64,000 nt of DNA from Paenibacillus albidus (GTDB lineage: Bacteria > Bacillota > Bacilli > Paenibacillales > Paenibacillaceae), in the NCBI RefSeq assembly GCF_014644435.1, contig NZ_BMKR01000001.1, positions 124,001-188,000 on the forward strand, read 5' to 3'. Position numbers and translations under genes: made by a program. The notes beneath the pieces were generated by a model. That model did not search any database, was not told the DNA's origin, and worked only from the letters and a program-made list of their open reading frames with translations. This document shows positions 33,819 to 42,518 of the stretch, one piece after another; position 1 is the stretch's first letter; each line of letters opens with the position of its first letter.

Positions 33819-34907
33819 TTAGACCTGTGCGCCAATGATATTCAGCAGATGGGGAAGACGCGCCGTAAACGTATGATGGCGCAAAGTGGTATGCAGGCCG
33901 CGTACAGCATACAGGCGGCGTTCCTTCTCATGCTTGAGGTAATAATCCATTTTCTGCTGTAATTCTTCAGCAGAGCCAAAAGTATCCAGATCGTATCCGG
34001 GACGATAGAAATTGCCCAAATCCTCACGGACATCGGTGAGCTGCATCGTGCCGCAAGCGCTGATCTCATAGGTCCGGGGATTAATGGAGCGTGAAGGAAG
34101 TGCAAATGAATTGCGGTTGTCCTGACCCGCCCCCCACGGACGGTGAATGTTAATAACAAGCTTCGCACCACTGTAATAATTCGCAGTTTCTTCCGGCGGG
34201 ATAAAGCCGTTTTTGATAAAAGGGGACAGCTGTTCATAAGCTGACAGACGTTCCCAGAAGCCTCCGGCAATAAGCACCTTCTTCCCCTGCAGAAAGGGAG
34301 CCAGCTTGTCGAACAGCTCCGTCCGGTTATAGAAGGCATTGCCGATAAATACAATATCGTATTGGTATTGCGGGCCGGTGCGCCGCGGATGGAACATCGC
34401 CGGGTTCACGCACAGCGGCAGATAATGAACGGATTCTACGCCAAGCGCACGGTAGAATTCCACGCACCCCAGCTCGTGGGTGAACACATGATTGTAATGG
34501 CTGCATATCGTAGAGGTGTCCTCTGTAAAGTAAGGGTCATCCACAAACCAGATGGCCGTTGTGATCCCCAGCCTGCGGATCTCATCCACCTGTTCCAGAT
34601 GATTGCCCGGGAACGTATGCAGGCCGTTCATTACCAGCACGGCCTGTGGCTTCTCCCGGGCCGCAGTTTCCAGCATGGTTTCAGGAGTACTGAACACCAG
34701 TTCACTGATCAGCTGACCCAGCGCCTCTGCAACGCCCGTATCAATCGCTTCAAATCCTTGGGGAACATACATCAGCTTGAACGGGCGGCATACCCCCACC
34801 ACTGGAGGATTCAAGCGCTGCACAGCTTCGCACATCCCTAGATGGTAACCATCCTTGTATCCGTCACGGTACTCCCGTGGACGTGCTTTTCTCTTCTTTG
34901 CTCTCAC
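33819..34907 (-). CDS. CgeB-family spore maturation/glycosylation protein (first paralogue)
   Basis: 362 residues from GTG 34907, which has AGGGTG at 6 bp; the frame stays open up to 35060 but that part lacks a ribosome site and contains a SigK-like -10. The N-terminus is basic (VRAKKRKARPREYRDGYKDGYHLGM, with Y-x-x-G-Y repeats) and leads into the CgeB core: TTAIWFVDDPYFTEDTSTI, CSHYNHVFTHELGCVEFYRALG, DIVFIGNAFYNRTELF and SINPRTYEISACGTMQLTDVREDL. First gene of a minus-strand run with the second CgeB and the Arg-tailed GT4. Expected role: glycosylating the outer spore layer late in sporulation. Confidence 0.87.
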   Translation of the reverse strand: MRAKKRKARPREYRDGYKDGYHLGMCEAVQRLNPPVVGVCRPFKLMYVPQGFEAIDTGVAEALGQLISELVFSTPETMLETAAREKPQAVLVMNGLHTFPGNHLEQVDEIRRLGITTAIWFVDDPYFTEDTSTICSHYNHVFTHELGCVEFYRALGVESVHYLPLCVNPAMFHPRRTGPQYQYDIVFIGNAFYNRTELFDKLAPFLQGKKVLIAGGFWERLSAYEQLSPFIKNGFIPPEETANYYSGAKLVINIHRPWGAGQDNRNSFALPSRSINPRTYEISACGTMQLTDVREDLGNFYRPGYDLDTFGSAEELQQKMDYYLKHEKERRLYAVRGLHTTLRHHTFTARLPHLLNIIGAQV

Positions 34908-34945
34908 GGCTTTCACCCTGCCCCGTTGTATTCTCAAGACAGTAG

Positions 34946-34954
34946 TACTATATG
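34946..34954 (-). promoter_or_regulatory. Possible SigK -10 element of the cgeB-like operon
   Basis: CATATAGTA on the minus strand fits the SigK -10 consensus CATANNNTA exactly and lies 39 bp before the GTG at 34907. No clear AC-type -35 is seen 16-17 bp upstream, so support is partial. Confidence 0.4.
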
Positions 34955-35114
34955 CGGAGTCAGCACCCGCCTCATGGACATCTGTCTGTAGCCGCAGGAA
35001 ATTGGCAGATGCCCCCTGTCTTTCGCCCGGCCGGCCCGAACCTTTGCCGAATGTATCCACTTAGAGAAGCTGTTATACTTGAAGCAGCTATTCTAATCGG
35101 CAAGGAGGACCACC

Positions 35115-35882
35115 ATGAATAACCCCATGTTGTATATGCGCCATGTAGAGCTGCTCCGTGATCAGGTTCCTTCCTTCGAGGCCTATCCCTTCGTACTCCC
35201 TGCGGTACGCAATCTGGAGCGCCTGGTATTTACGAAACCGGTTACCTTTCTGGTAGGCGAGAATGGGACAGGAAAGTCAACCCTGCTGGAAGGCATAGCG
35301 GCAGCCTGGGGCTTCAACCCCGAAGGGGGAACCCTTAACTTCTCTTTCAACACCCGTTCCTCCCACTCCAGCCTGTATGAGTTTCTGAGAATCGCCAGAG
35401 GCGTGAAGCGCCCGAAGGACGGCTTTTTTCTCCGGGCGGAGAGCTATTATAATGTCGCTTCTTATATTGATGAATTGGATAATGATGAAGATCCCGGGGA
35501 GTGTGCACAACCGCCTATCAAAGACTCATATGGCGGCAAGTCCCTCCATGAGCAGTCCCATGGTGAGTCTTTTTTCGCAGCATTTGTTCACCGTTTCGGC
35601 GGCCGTGGCCTCTATATTCTGGATGAGCCCGAGGCCGCCTTGTCACCCGTACGCCAGATGTCGCTGCTGGTCCGCATGCATGAGCTGGTGTTGCAGCATT
35701 CGCAGTTCATTATCGCTACCCACTCGCCAATTCTGATGTCTTATCCCGGTGCGGAGATCTTCCTGCTGGAGGGGGAGGCCATGCGGCCCGTTGATCTGGA
35801 GGAGACAGAACATTTCAGTGTAACCAAGGCATTCATGAATGACCGGAAGGGTATGCTGCACGAACTGCTGGGTGATACCTAG
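35115..35882 (+). CDS. AAA/ABC-type predicted ATPase
   Basis: 255-residue stand-alone ATPase. Walker A is VGENGTGKST near residue 47, an LSxGE-like signature is SHGESFFAAF near 149, Walker B is LYILDEPEAALSP near 165, and the switch His is in QFIIATHSPILMSYPGAEIFLLE near 197. This is the RecF/OLD-like ABC-ATPase class of small soluble proteins; there is no membrane or nuclease domain. AAGGAGG precedes the ATG. Divergent from the CgeB operon. Role unknown. The region 35883-36098 after it has no clear gene; a minus-strand frame (35918-36118) has protein-like composition but no ribosome site. Confidence 0.85.
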   Translation: MNNPMLYMRHVELLRDQVPSFEAYPFVLPAVRNLERLVFTKPVTFLVGENGTGKSTLLEGIAAAWGFNPEGGTLNFSFNTRSSHSSLYEFLRIARGVKRPKDGFFLRAESYYNVASYIDELDNDEDPGECAQPPIKDSYGGKSLHEQSHGESFFAAFVHRFGGRGLYILDEPEAALSPVRQMSLLVRMHELVLQHSQFIIATHSPILMSYPGAEIFLLEGEAMRPVDLEETEHFSVTKAFMNDRKGMLHELLGDT

Positions 35883-36098
35883 CGGTTGTCCGATGGCTTA
35901 ACTTCCCGTTGGACCGCTTATTTCAGAAGATTCTCGCAGATCACGTCGTCCAGCCGGTGGATGACGTCATTGACGATATGAACGAGGGGATTTGGGGATG
36001 TCTGCTCTTTGAAACAGTGAGTCGCACGCAGTCGGAACAACGGTCCGCTCGCGGAGCGTCCACCCAAGCACTTACCTGGGATTTTACGCAAAATAAAT

Positions 36099-36141
36099 GG
36101 GGGTGTCCCAGCAGCCATTTCATGGCTTTTGAGACACCCCC
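36099..36141. terminator. GGGTGTCCC-family hairpin, probable terminator
   Basis: GGGGGTGTC (36099-36107) pairs with GACACCCCC (36133-36141), with inner AGCCAT/ATGGCT. It lies between convergent genes (ATPase and Spo0E-like peptide). Its left flank is A/T-rich (minus-strand ATTTATTTTG). Confidence 0.75.
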
Positions 36142-36160
36142 GTTTCCAATCCCCGCTATA

Positions 36161-36343
36161 TTAATCACTCAAAAAACTGTTGTCCTTATCTGCACTGCTG
36201 CTGTCAATATACTCGTTGATGAGCGCATCCAGTATTACAGATTGACGAAGCACCCTGGAATCCTGCATACCGAATTCTAATGCAAGTCGGTTCAGTTCCT
36301 GCCGTGCCTGTTCGATTCGATCCCTGCCTGTGTTCGTCTCCAT
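36161..36343 (-). CDS. Spo0E-like aspartyl-phosphate phosphatase
   Basis: 60-residue peptide of the Spo0E/YisI/YnzD type, which dephosphorylates Spo0A~P and delays sporulation. The expected two-helix hairpin is visible: IEQARQELNRLALEFG and then RQSVILDALINEY, with the family S-x-x-L-D motif carrying the catalytic Asp (SVILD). AAGGGGG lies about 10 bp before the ATG. Gene stands alone, with the hairpin 36099-36141 beyond its stop. Confidence 0.9.
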   Translation of the reverse strand: METNTGRDRIEQARQELNRLALEFGMQDSRVLRQSVILDALINEYIDSSSADKDNSFLSD

Positions 36344-36452
36344 GCATTGCGGCCCCCTTAATTATGAGGCTAGACATATAAGCCATTTCCAAAATGTTCA
36401 CTTAAATGTAAAAACATATATACGCCGATTGTATTCTATTATTTGACAAGGG

Positions 36453-37871
36453 TCAATCCAAATTTATGGTCCCCGCAAGCTTGTATAAGACCCAGCCAAA
36501 CATTGTTACAACCATCATATCAAAGCTGACATTGAACATAAATAAATGCTTGCCGATATCGGCTCGCCCATCGCCGAGAATCGGCACCAGGAAAGAAAAA
36601 ATGCCGATCAGGCCCAGCAGCATCATCAGTTCTCCGGTCACTTTGCCGCGAATATCCCTGCTGCGGAAATATTGGAACAAAGCTCCGGCAAAATACACGC
36701 CATAGAAGACAAGAAGGAATCCGAGCGTATGCGGAACGTGGTTGTTTTTGAATTGGCTCCACACACTGTAGGTATAAGACAACGATCCCTCCGGCTTGTT
36801 CTCCCCTTTCTCATAGTTGCCAAGATAATAGGGGCGGATGGACATACTGTTGTTTGCCGCATATTTCATGTTATCTATCAGCCGGCCCGGGTTCTTCAGA
36901 TAGAAGAACAGCACATCCTTGTGCGATACCTGGTCATAGAAATCCGCTTGCAGCGTTGGATCATCCTGCTTAATGGCCGTATCCGTCTGGAAATAGTTGG
37001 TCCCCGCAAGTACCTCCAGCCGTTCCGGCAGCCCCAGATCCTGCAAATCACCCTTTACATCCGGAGATTCATTCAGTATACCGAAGAAGACCGTCTGATA
37101 CAGGTTAATATGCTTCAAATCCTTCGGCGCGGTTACGTAAAGAAGAATGGATATCAGGAAGATGGCTGCAGAGAACCGCAGGGCCAGCTTCCGCCAGTTC
37201 CCTTCTCCCTGTAGCGCAGCAAAACGCAAAAAGATCAGGGCAAAGGCAATGCCGATCGGCGCGTTTTGGATTTTGGAGCAGGTCAGAAACAGAACGGCAA
37301 TAAAAAACACTGTCAGTCCTTTAGTCGTAGGCCTGTCCATGCGGGTAAGCCTCAAGCCAATGGCAAAGGTCAGCAGCATGAACACCATCGATACCGGCTC
37401 TCCAAAAAGCGAATTAAAATACGCCAGATACCCGATATCATAAAATACAAACAAAATTGCCCCACCCAGCAGCAGACCGGCAATATAGGAGCCGCGGGCA
37501 TTATGCTTCACTAGCAGCCATGTCGCCCCCAGCAGCAGCAGGCCATACACGGCCCCCAATAACCGGATATCAAAATAGCTCCCATGAAACACCCCGCCAA
37601 TAAGCCGCGGGATGAGCACCAGGATAATCTGCGAGGAAGGATAAAATCCCTTGAACAGATTCTCATACGAAAAGCGCGAATGGCTGAAGTTGAAAAAACG
37701 GTCAGCGTACGATTCGGCAGCATCGTAATAGTTCAGCCCGGTTGTACTCATCATGCGTAAGAAATCCCCATTGTCTGCCACCCCTATGAAGGGACGCACG
37801 AACAAAAGATAAATGATTATTCCCAGGCCGAGCACGAGGATCATATTTTCCGGTTTGTTTAACCTTTTCAT
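36453..37871 (-). CDS. Polytopic membrane protein, WsfD-like (probable glycan transferase)
   Basis: 472 residues with about eleven hydrophobic segments and a large extracytoplasmic region (residues ~255-345) between them. The first loop has VADNGDFLRMM after a membrane segment, resembling the acidic catalytic site of GT-C enzymes, and YLAYFNSLFGEPVSM near 150. I recall this layout from proteins annotated as glycan biosynthesis hexose transferase WsfD; that assignment was not checked. It lies 11 bp downstream of an LTA-synthase-family gene on the same strand, so both probably act on an envelope polymer. Confidence 0.72.
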   Translation of the reverse strand: MKRLNKPENMILVLGLGIIIYLLFVRPFIGVADNGDFLRMMSTTGLNYYDAAESYADRFFNFSHSRFSYENLFKGFYPSSQIILVLIPRLIGGVFHGSYFDIRLLGAVYGLLLLGATWLLVKHNARGSYIAGLLLGGAILFVFYDIGYLAYFNSLFGEPVSMVFMLLTFAIGLRLTRMDRPTTKGLTVFFIAVLFLTCSKIQNAPIGIAFALIFLRFAALQGEGNWRKLALRFSAAIFLISILLYVTAPKDLKHINLYQTVFFGILNESPDVKGDLQDLGLPERLEVLAGTNYFQTDTAIKQDDPTLQADFYDQVSHKDVLFFYLKNPGRLIDNMKYAANNSMSIRPYYLGNYEKGENKPEGSLSYTYSVWSQFKNNHVPHTLGFLLVFYGVYFAGALFQYFRSRDIRGKVTGELMMLLGLIGIFSFLVPILGDGRADIGKHLFMFNVSFDMMVVTMFGWVLYKLAGTINLD

Positions 37872-37882
37872 GTGTTTCCCCT

Positions 37883-39781
37883 TTACCGCTGCGGAAGCAG
37901 CTTCACATATTCATCAGACAAGTCCATCAGCTTCAGGATATAGTCATAATCGTCCTGGTATTGGCTAAAGTCGGCGACCGGCTCCAGCGTCTCCAGCGAA
38001 ACAGCCTCTCCATTGGCAAAATCCTTGCCGGGCACATACATAATGTCATCATTTAAGAACGAACCTGAAGGCATGTAATAACGCATACCTATAACATTGC
38101 GGTCAATATTCAGCAGATCGTGGCCAAAAGCCGTAAAACCTTCCTCCTGAAGTGAAACACCCAGCAGGTTGGCTACGGTTGGCATGATATCCAGCTGTCC
38201 ACCGGTTCTCTCTACCACGCGGCCCTGCGCAAGGCCCGGAGCATGCACGATCAGCGGAATATTGAAGCGGCTGATCCGGGAGTCATAGTTAATACCAAGC
38301 GCTTCCTTCACTTGCTCCGGCGGCACATCCTTCGGCTGCAGGCCGAAATGATCGCCATACAGAACCAGCACGGTATTCTCCCATAAGCCGTTCTGTTTCA
38401 GCTCTTCAATCAACGTGCCGACGGCATAATCCGTATAATTGATGGCCGTTAAATAGTTGCCAAGCATGGTATCCTTCAGATTATCGGGCACCGTTATTTT
38501 TTTGAACGAATCGGGAATGTTGAACGGATGATGACTGGAGGCCGTGACCATTTGCGCATAGAAAGGCGTTCCCTTCTTGCTGAGCTCCGCCAGCTTTTCT
38601 ACTCCGGTGATATAGAGCTGCTCGTCCGAAGCTCCAAACGCATTAAAATTATCATTTTTGAAGGCATCCTTGTCGTAATAACCGTTAAACCCAAGTGCCG
38701 GGTATAACTCATTCCGGTTCCAAAAACCTACCTTGTTTACGTGAAACGTATATGCTCCATAACCCTTGTCACGTAAAAGCCGGGGCAGACTCGGCAGCTC
38801 CCGGTCTCCGAAGCTGGTCGACATTGCCAGTGTCCCGATGGGGTAAATAGAAGTGTTGCTCATAAATTCCGCATCCGATGTGTTGCCCGGACCAACCTGC
38901 TGGAACACATGGGGAAAATAATAACCCTCATCAGCCAGCCCGTTCAATACCGGTGTCAGCTCCTGGCCATTCAGAGACTGATGGAGCGGGAAGGTCTGAA
39001 AAGCCTCCAGCTGAATAACAATTACATTTTTCCCTTTTTGCGAGCCAAAATAGTCCGGCACGGTCCCCGCCGGCTTGGCACTGTATGGATAGCCGGCTTC
39101 CAGCGCCTTTACTTTGGCAATCGTATCCTTGATGTCGCCGGTACCAACCAGTCCGCTGTCTTCCTGGGCTTTAAGCGCCGCCGCCACCTCATAATTTAGA
39201 AATCCGGCACTTTCCGCCTGCACAAGCTCATTCGTAATTCCCCGTGCAGCATGAATGGAATAGACCGACAACGAAGCGCCTCCAAGGATGCAGACAAGAA
39301 TTACAATCAGGTGGGCTCTCCGCGCCCCCGGTGAATACAACCGCTGTTCCCCGGCTCCCCGGCCGTGTCTCCATCTGCGGAATACGCTAAACAGGAGCAG
39401 CAGCACCAAATCCGCAAAGAACAGATAATCAATGCTTTTAATCGTCGATTCTACGCTCTCTTTTACCTGAAAGACCTGTCCCAGCTCATACAGAGCCAAA
39501 TACGTCGGAACCGACCCAAAGTGGTTGAAATACACACTGGAGGCGAACAGCAGGAGGGAGAGGAGCCCGTTAAATATCCAGTAAGCTGCTTTTTTGGCAC
39601 GGGATGGGATCACAACAGCCAGAATACCCATAAGCAGCAGAACCGGAGCAGCGTCCGCCGCCACCCACTCCCAGGCGATCCTGTCAAAAAACAGGACTCT
39701 CAGCAGCAGCAGCTTTAACAACAGCAGTCCTGACACGATATAGAAATGGGCTCTACCCGGCCCGCTTTTTCTCTCGTACAT
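37883..39781 (-). CDS. LTA-synthase-family (sulfatase-fold) membrane protein
   Basis: 632 residues: five hydrophobic segments to about residue 185, then an extracellular alkaline-phosphatase/sulfatase-fold domain. The catalytic Thr is in PGNTSDAEFMSNTS near 302; a first metal site is VIVIQLEAFQTFPL near 255 with Glu; later motifs are FYAQMVTASSHHPFNIP near 403 and LVLYGDHFG near 471. These match LtaS-type polyglycerophosphate synthases or related phosphoglycerol transferases. AAGGGGA precedes the ATG. First gene of a two-gene unit with the WsfD-like protein. Several LtaS paralogues are normal in sporeformers, so it need not be the housekeeping enzyme. Confidence 0.9.
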   Translation of the reverse strand: MYERKSGPGRAHFYIVSGLLLLKLLLLRVLFFDRIAWEWVAADAAPVLLLMGILAVVIPSRAKKAAYWIFNGLLSLLLFASSVYFNHFGSVPTYLALYELGQVFQVKESVESTIKSIDYLFFADLVLLLLFSVFRRWRHGRGAGEQRLYSPGARRAHLIVILVCILGGASLSVYSIHAARGITNELVQAESAGFLNYEVAAALKAQEDSGLVGTGDIKDTIAKVKALEAGYPYSAKPAGTVPDYFGSQKGKNVIVIQLEAFQTFPLHQSLNGQELTPVLNGLADEGYYFPHVFQQVGPGNTSDAEFMSNTSIYPIGTLAMSTSFGDRELPSLPRLLRDKGYGAYTFHVNKVGFWNRNELYPALGFNGYYDKDAFKNDNFNAFGASDEQLYITGVEKLAELSKKGTPFYAQMVTASSHHPFNIPDSFKKITVPDNLKDTMLGNYLTAINYTDYAVGTLIEELKQNGLWENTVLVLYGDHFGLQPKDVPPEQVKEALGINYDSRISRFNIPLIVHAPGLAQGRVVERTGGQLDIMPTVANLLGVSLQEEGFTAFGHDLLNIDRNVIGMRYYMPSGSFLNDDIMYVPGKDFANGEAVSLETLEPVADFSQYQDDYDYILKLMDLSDEYVKLLPQR

Positions 39782-39945
39782 ACAATCCCCTTCTTACTTC
39801 ATGATTTGTAAAAACTATTTCTGGTTTCAGTAAAATATCAGATTCCACTAGTATAGCAATACTTGATTTTTTTATCAAAAATACCGGAATGCTGATCCTG
39901 CCTGGCAATCTTCCCGTTTCAATGGGCTGCTTCTGTAGATCCGCA

Positions 39946-39977
39946 CAAAAAAAGCAGAGGTTCGTTAGTCCCCCTGC
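39946..39977 (-). terminator. Terminator of the deaminase gene
   Basis: On the minus strand GCAGGGG (39977-39971) pairs with CCTCTGC (39960-39954) including one G-T pair, followed by TTTTTTTG. It lies 27 bp beyond the stop at 40004. Bases 39782-39945 show no gene. Confidence 0.75.
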
Positions 39978-40003
39978 ATGTCAATATCTAAAGAATACCG
40001 GCT

Positions 40004-41344
40004 TTAGGCCAAATTGGTGTGCACCAGCAGCCTCTTTATGGAACGGTTGGCCTCTTGCAGCACAACCTCTTTGTCTATAGTCTTCAGCTGCCCCCGGTCC
40101 ATGACAATCTCTCCGTTAATAATGGTGGTCTCCACATCGGCCCGGGTCGCGGAGTAGACAATCCGGGAGATCGGATCTACGTCATAAGACGGGAAGGTAT
40201 GAAAATTATAAAGGTTCAAAAGGGCCAGATCGGCTTTTTTGCCAACCTCTATGCTGCCGATTTGCTCTTCCATCCCTACCGCTCTCGCCCCGCCGATAGT
40301 CGCCATTCGGAATACGCTGCGGGCATCCATCGTTGTCGGCCCGTGCTGCGGCTTCTGAATGATCGCCGCCAGCCGCATTTCATTGAACATATCCAGATTG
40401 TTGTTGCACGGCGCCCCATCTGCGCCCAGACTGAGCGAGACCTGATCATGCAGCATGCCCGGCGTATCGGCGATCCCCGAGGCCAGCTTCAGGTTAGAAC
40501 CTGGACAATGGCTGACATGTACTCCCCGTTCCTTCAGAATACGGCGTTCCTCCCCGTCCAGCCAGATGCAGTGGGCCAGAATCAGGCGTTCATTGGCAAG
40601 CCCCAGATGATCCAGGTAGACGATATTACGCATACCTGTCATGGCCTGCACAATCTCGATTTCCCCCAGATTCTCGGAAGCATGGGTATGCACCTTCACC
40701 TTATACCGGGCAGACAAATCGCGTACTTCAGTCAACAGCCGCTCTGTGCAGGAGATGACAAAACGCGGCGAAAACGCGTATTGAATCCGCCCTCCCCCAT
40801 AGCCGTTCCATTTCTCCAGCAGATCCACACTCTCCTGAAGCGAAGCTGCCGTATCTTCCTGGAGAGCAGCGGGAACGTCACCGCCTGTCTGATCCATCAT
40901 CACCTTGCCGGATAACGCCCGAATGCCGCTTTTAGCGATGGCCTGAAAGGCAAAGTCCGTATGGTGCACCGTCTCCATATCTACAATGGTTGTCGTCCCG
41001 CTGGAGATCAGCTCGCCGATCCCGAGCATCGCGGAGTAATACAGCGACTCTTCGTCATGCGCCGCTTCCAGCGGCCAGATCCGCTTGCGCAGCCAATCCA
41101 TCAGCTCCAGATCATCGCCTTTGCCGCGGAACAACGTCTGGCACAAATGAATATGCGTCTGAATAAAGCCGGGGATCACCGTACGGTTCGTGGCATCAAT
41201 CACCCTCTCATCACCGTGCGGCATCAGCCCGCTCCCTATCTCCACAATCAGGGTGTCTTTGATGCGAATATCTCCGGTTATGATTTCCTCCCGCTGGTTC
41301 ATGGTTATAATTTCAGCATTTTTGATCAGTAGGTTCCCCAACAT
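40004..41344 (-). CDS. Amidohydrolase of the TrzA/MtaD deaminase family
   Basis: 446-residue metal-dependent deaminase. The ATG at 41344 has AGGGGGAG just upstream; longer frames run into the riboswitch terminator. Metal motif VIPGFIQTHIHLCQTLFRG near 58, HTHASENLGEIE near 218 with His and Glu, LILAHCIWLD near 257, SHCPGSNLKLASGI near 281 and LGADGAPCNNNLDMF near 309 with the catalytic Asp. Relatives deaminate 5-methylthioadenosine/S-adenosylhomocysteine, 5-deoxyadenosine, guanine or triazines. The guanine-type riboswitch in front argues for a purine substrate, possibly guanine (inference). Monocistronic. Confidence 0.88.
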   Translation of the reverse strand: MLGNLLIKNAEIITMNQREEIITGDIRIKDTLIVEIGSGLMPHGDERVIDATNRTVIPGFIQTHIHLCQTLFRGKGDDLELMDWLRKRIWPLEAAHDEESLYYSAMLGIGELISSGTTTIVDMETVHHTDFAFQAIAKSGIRALSGKVMMDQTGGDVPAALQEDTAASLQESVDLLEKWNGYGGGRIQYAFSPRFVISCTERLLTEVRDLSARYKVKVHTHASENLGEIEIVQAMTGMRNIVYLDHLGLANERLILAHCIWLDGEERRILKERGVHVSHCPGSNLKLASGIADTPGMLHDQVSLSLGADGAPCNNNLDMFNEMRLAAIIQKPQHGPTTMDARSVFRMATIGGARAVGMEEQIGSIEVGKKADLALLNLYNFHTFPSYDVDPISRIVYSATRADVETTIINGEIVMDRGQLKTIDKEVVLQEANRSIKRLLVHTNLA

Positions 41345-41409
41345 TATTCTCCCCCTAGTCATCATTCCATTGCCCCCAGCTGCTGCTTCGCCAACATAAA
41401 AAGGCCACA

Positions 41410-41431
41410 AAAATATGCCCGGGCATATTTT
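41410..41431 (-). terminator. Riboswitch expression-platform hairpin
   Basis: Perfect palindrome with arms AAAATATGCCC and GGGCATATTTT (41431-41410 on the minus strand), followed by TTG and, after GTGGCC, another T-run. It is an intrinsic-terminator-like hairpin just 3' of the purine aptamer. Its first four bases are also the last four of aptamer stem P1. Confidence 0.8.
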
Positions 41432-41495
41432 CGTAGCCAGAAATTTACGGTTCCCGGTAGAGACCCTTAAACCAATTATTAAGGATATACGAAAA
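41428..41495 (-). promoter_or_regulatory. Purine riboswitch aptamer, guanine type
   Basis: Read on the minus strand, P1 is TTTTCGTA/TACGAAAA, P2 is CCTTAA/TTAAGG with loop TAATTGGT, and P3 is CCGGGAA/TTTCTGG with loop CCGTAAA. The joining sequences GTCTCTACC and TGGCTACG match the purine-riboswitch core. The specificity base after TGG is C, as in guanine/hypoxanthine aptamers; adenine aptamers have U. The aptamer is 68 nt, as expected, and sits 84 bp before the deaminase ATG. Confidence 0.9.
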
Positions 41496-41523
41496 AAGGA
41501 CTATTTGTAATTTGAATAATCCA

Positions 41524-41553
41524 ATAATAAATGAAGAACAAGTCATATGTCAA
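41524..41553 (-). promoter_or_regulatory. SigA promoter of the riboswitch/deaminase transcript
   Basis: TTGACA (41553-41548), 18 bp, TATTAT (41529-41524) on the minus strand. The predicted start near 41517 lies about 20 nt before aptamer stem P1. Confidence 0.75.
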
Positions 41554-41726
41554 TATACATAACATAAAAAATAAAAATTAAGCATAAAAATAATTATACA
41601 ATATAATAAATCCACATTATGTTATATATAATGACGCGTTGTGATGCTTCACAGTAATTTATCCATCGGTCTTCGATAGATCAGTTTAAGACAGGCCTTG
41701 ATACCACAAAGTTGTCAAAGCTCTGC

Positions 41727-42267
41727 TATAAGGAAATTTGCCCATTAAATCCGCAGATGCTCCCCTTTCAGCTACATTAGCGGGAATACGACCCGTTAAT
41801 CCTCCAAATCGAGCTTTTCCCACAAACTAATGGGTGTTTTTCCCTATAATGATCAAAAAAAGAGCCATCCCCTCACAATTAGCGGGTGTAATTCCCTTTC
41901 CCAGCTCGTCCCTGTTCCCTAAGAACAAAATCACCCTACGGGTGAATAACAACTCGGAGCTTACGAGGCACGGATTGTTATACAATAGGCAAGATTATCG
42001 TCATTTGGCTTGCTTAGAGCTCACATTGTTGTACACGCGCACAACTCTCGCCCATATAGCGTGGTTAGGACATGCATTGTTGACCGTGCGATTTTGCGTG
42101 GGTCCCTCTGCGGACATGATGTGTTCCCTTCACGATCTATCCGCGGCTGATGCGGACAGGAAATCTATTGGGGAGGATTCGGCTATTTAGCAGGACAAAC
42201 GGACAGAGATTCCGCTATTGGGGAGGATTCGGCTATTCAGTAGGATAATCGGACTGAGATTCCGCTA
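41727..42267. repeat. Mosaic of three palindrome families at ~50-bp pitch
   Basis: TTAGCGGG-type units centred near 41738, 41788, 41838 and 41890 are followed by three ATTGTTATACAAT-type units starting at 41974, 42025 and 42076 (51 bp apart). Then come CGGA-n7-TCCG units centred near 42159, 42206 and 42256. The last two lie within an exact 50-bp tandem (42164-42213 and 42214-42263, five mismatches). I support no gene between 41554 and 42518; small open frames here are made of the repeats. Confidence 0.75.
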
Positions 42268-42518
42268 ATTGTCCCATCTCCCCTCATTCTAGGCTCAATC
42301 GAACGATATAACGGCTCCTGAGTCCGAATTCGCCAGGAAAGCAGACTTTTTCGCAAAATAAGTGCTTCTCTGTCCGCTTCACTCCGCTGATGGAGCCCAA
42401 TCCTCCTGCACCGCCTATTTCATCTGACGCTTCCAAGATATCCACATTTTTGGGCATTGCATCATTTCCTAAACGATAAAAAAACAAACCCCCTATACCA
42501 GAGGCTTGCTAATCAGTT

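Noticed and set aside
35918..36118. Minus-strand frame of 66 codons after the ATPase gene
   Set aside because: The C-terminal half has protein-like composition, but the start lies in the hairpin at 36099-36141 and there is no ribosome site; at most a gene remnant.
41834..42487. Small open frames (41834-42190 plus, 42284-42487 minus)
   Set aside because: They are composed of intergenic palindromic repeats and have no Shine-Dalgarno or family likeness.
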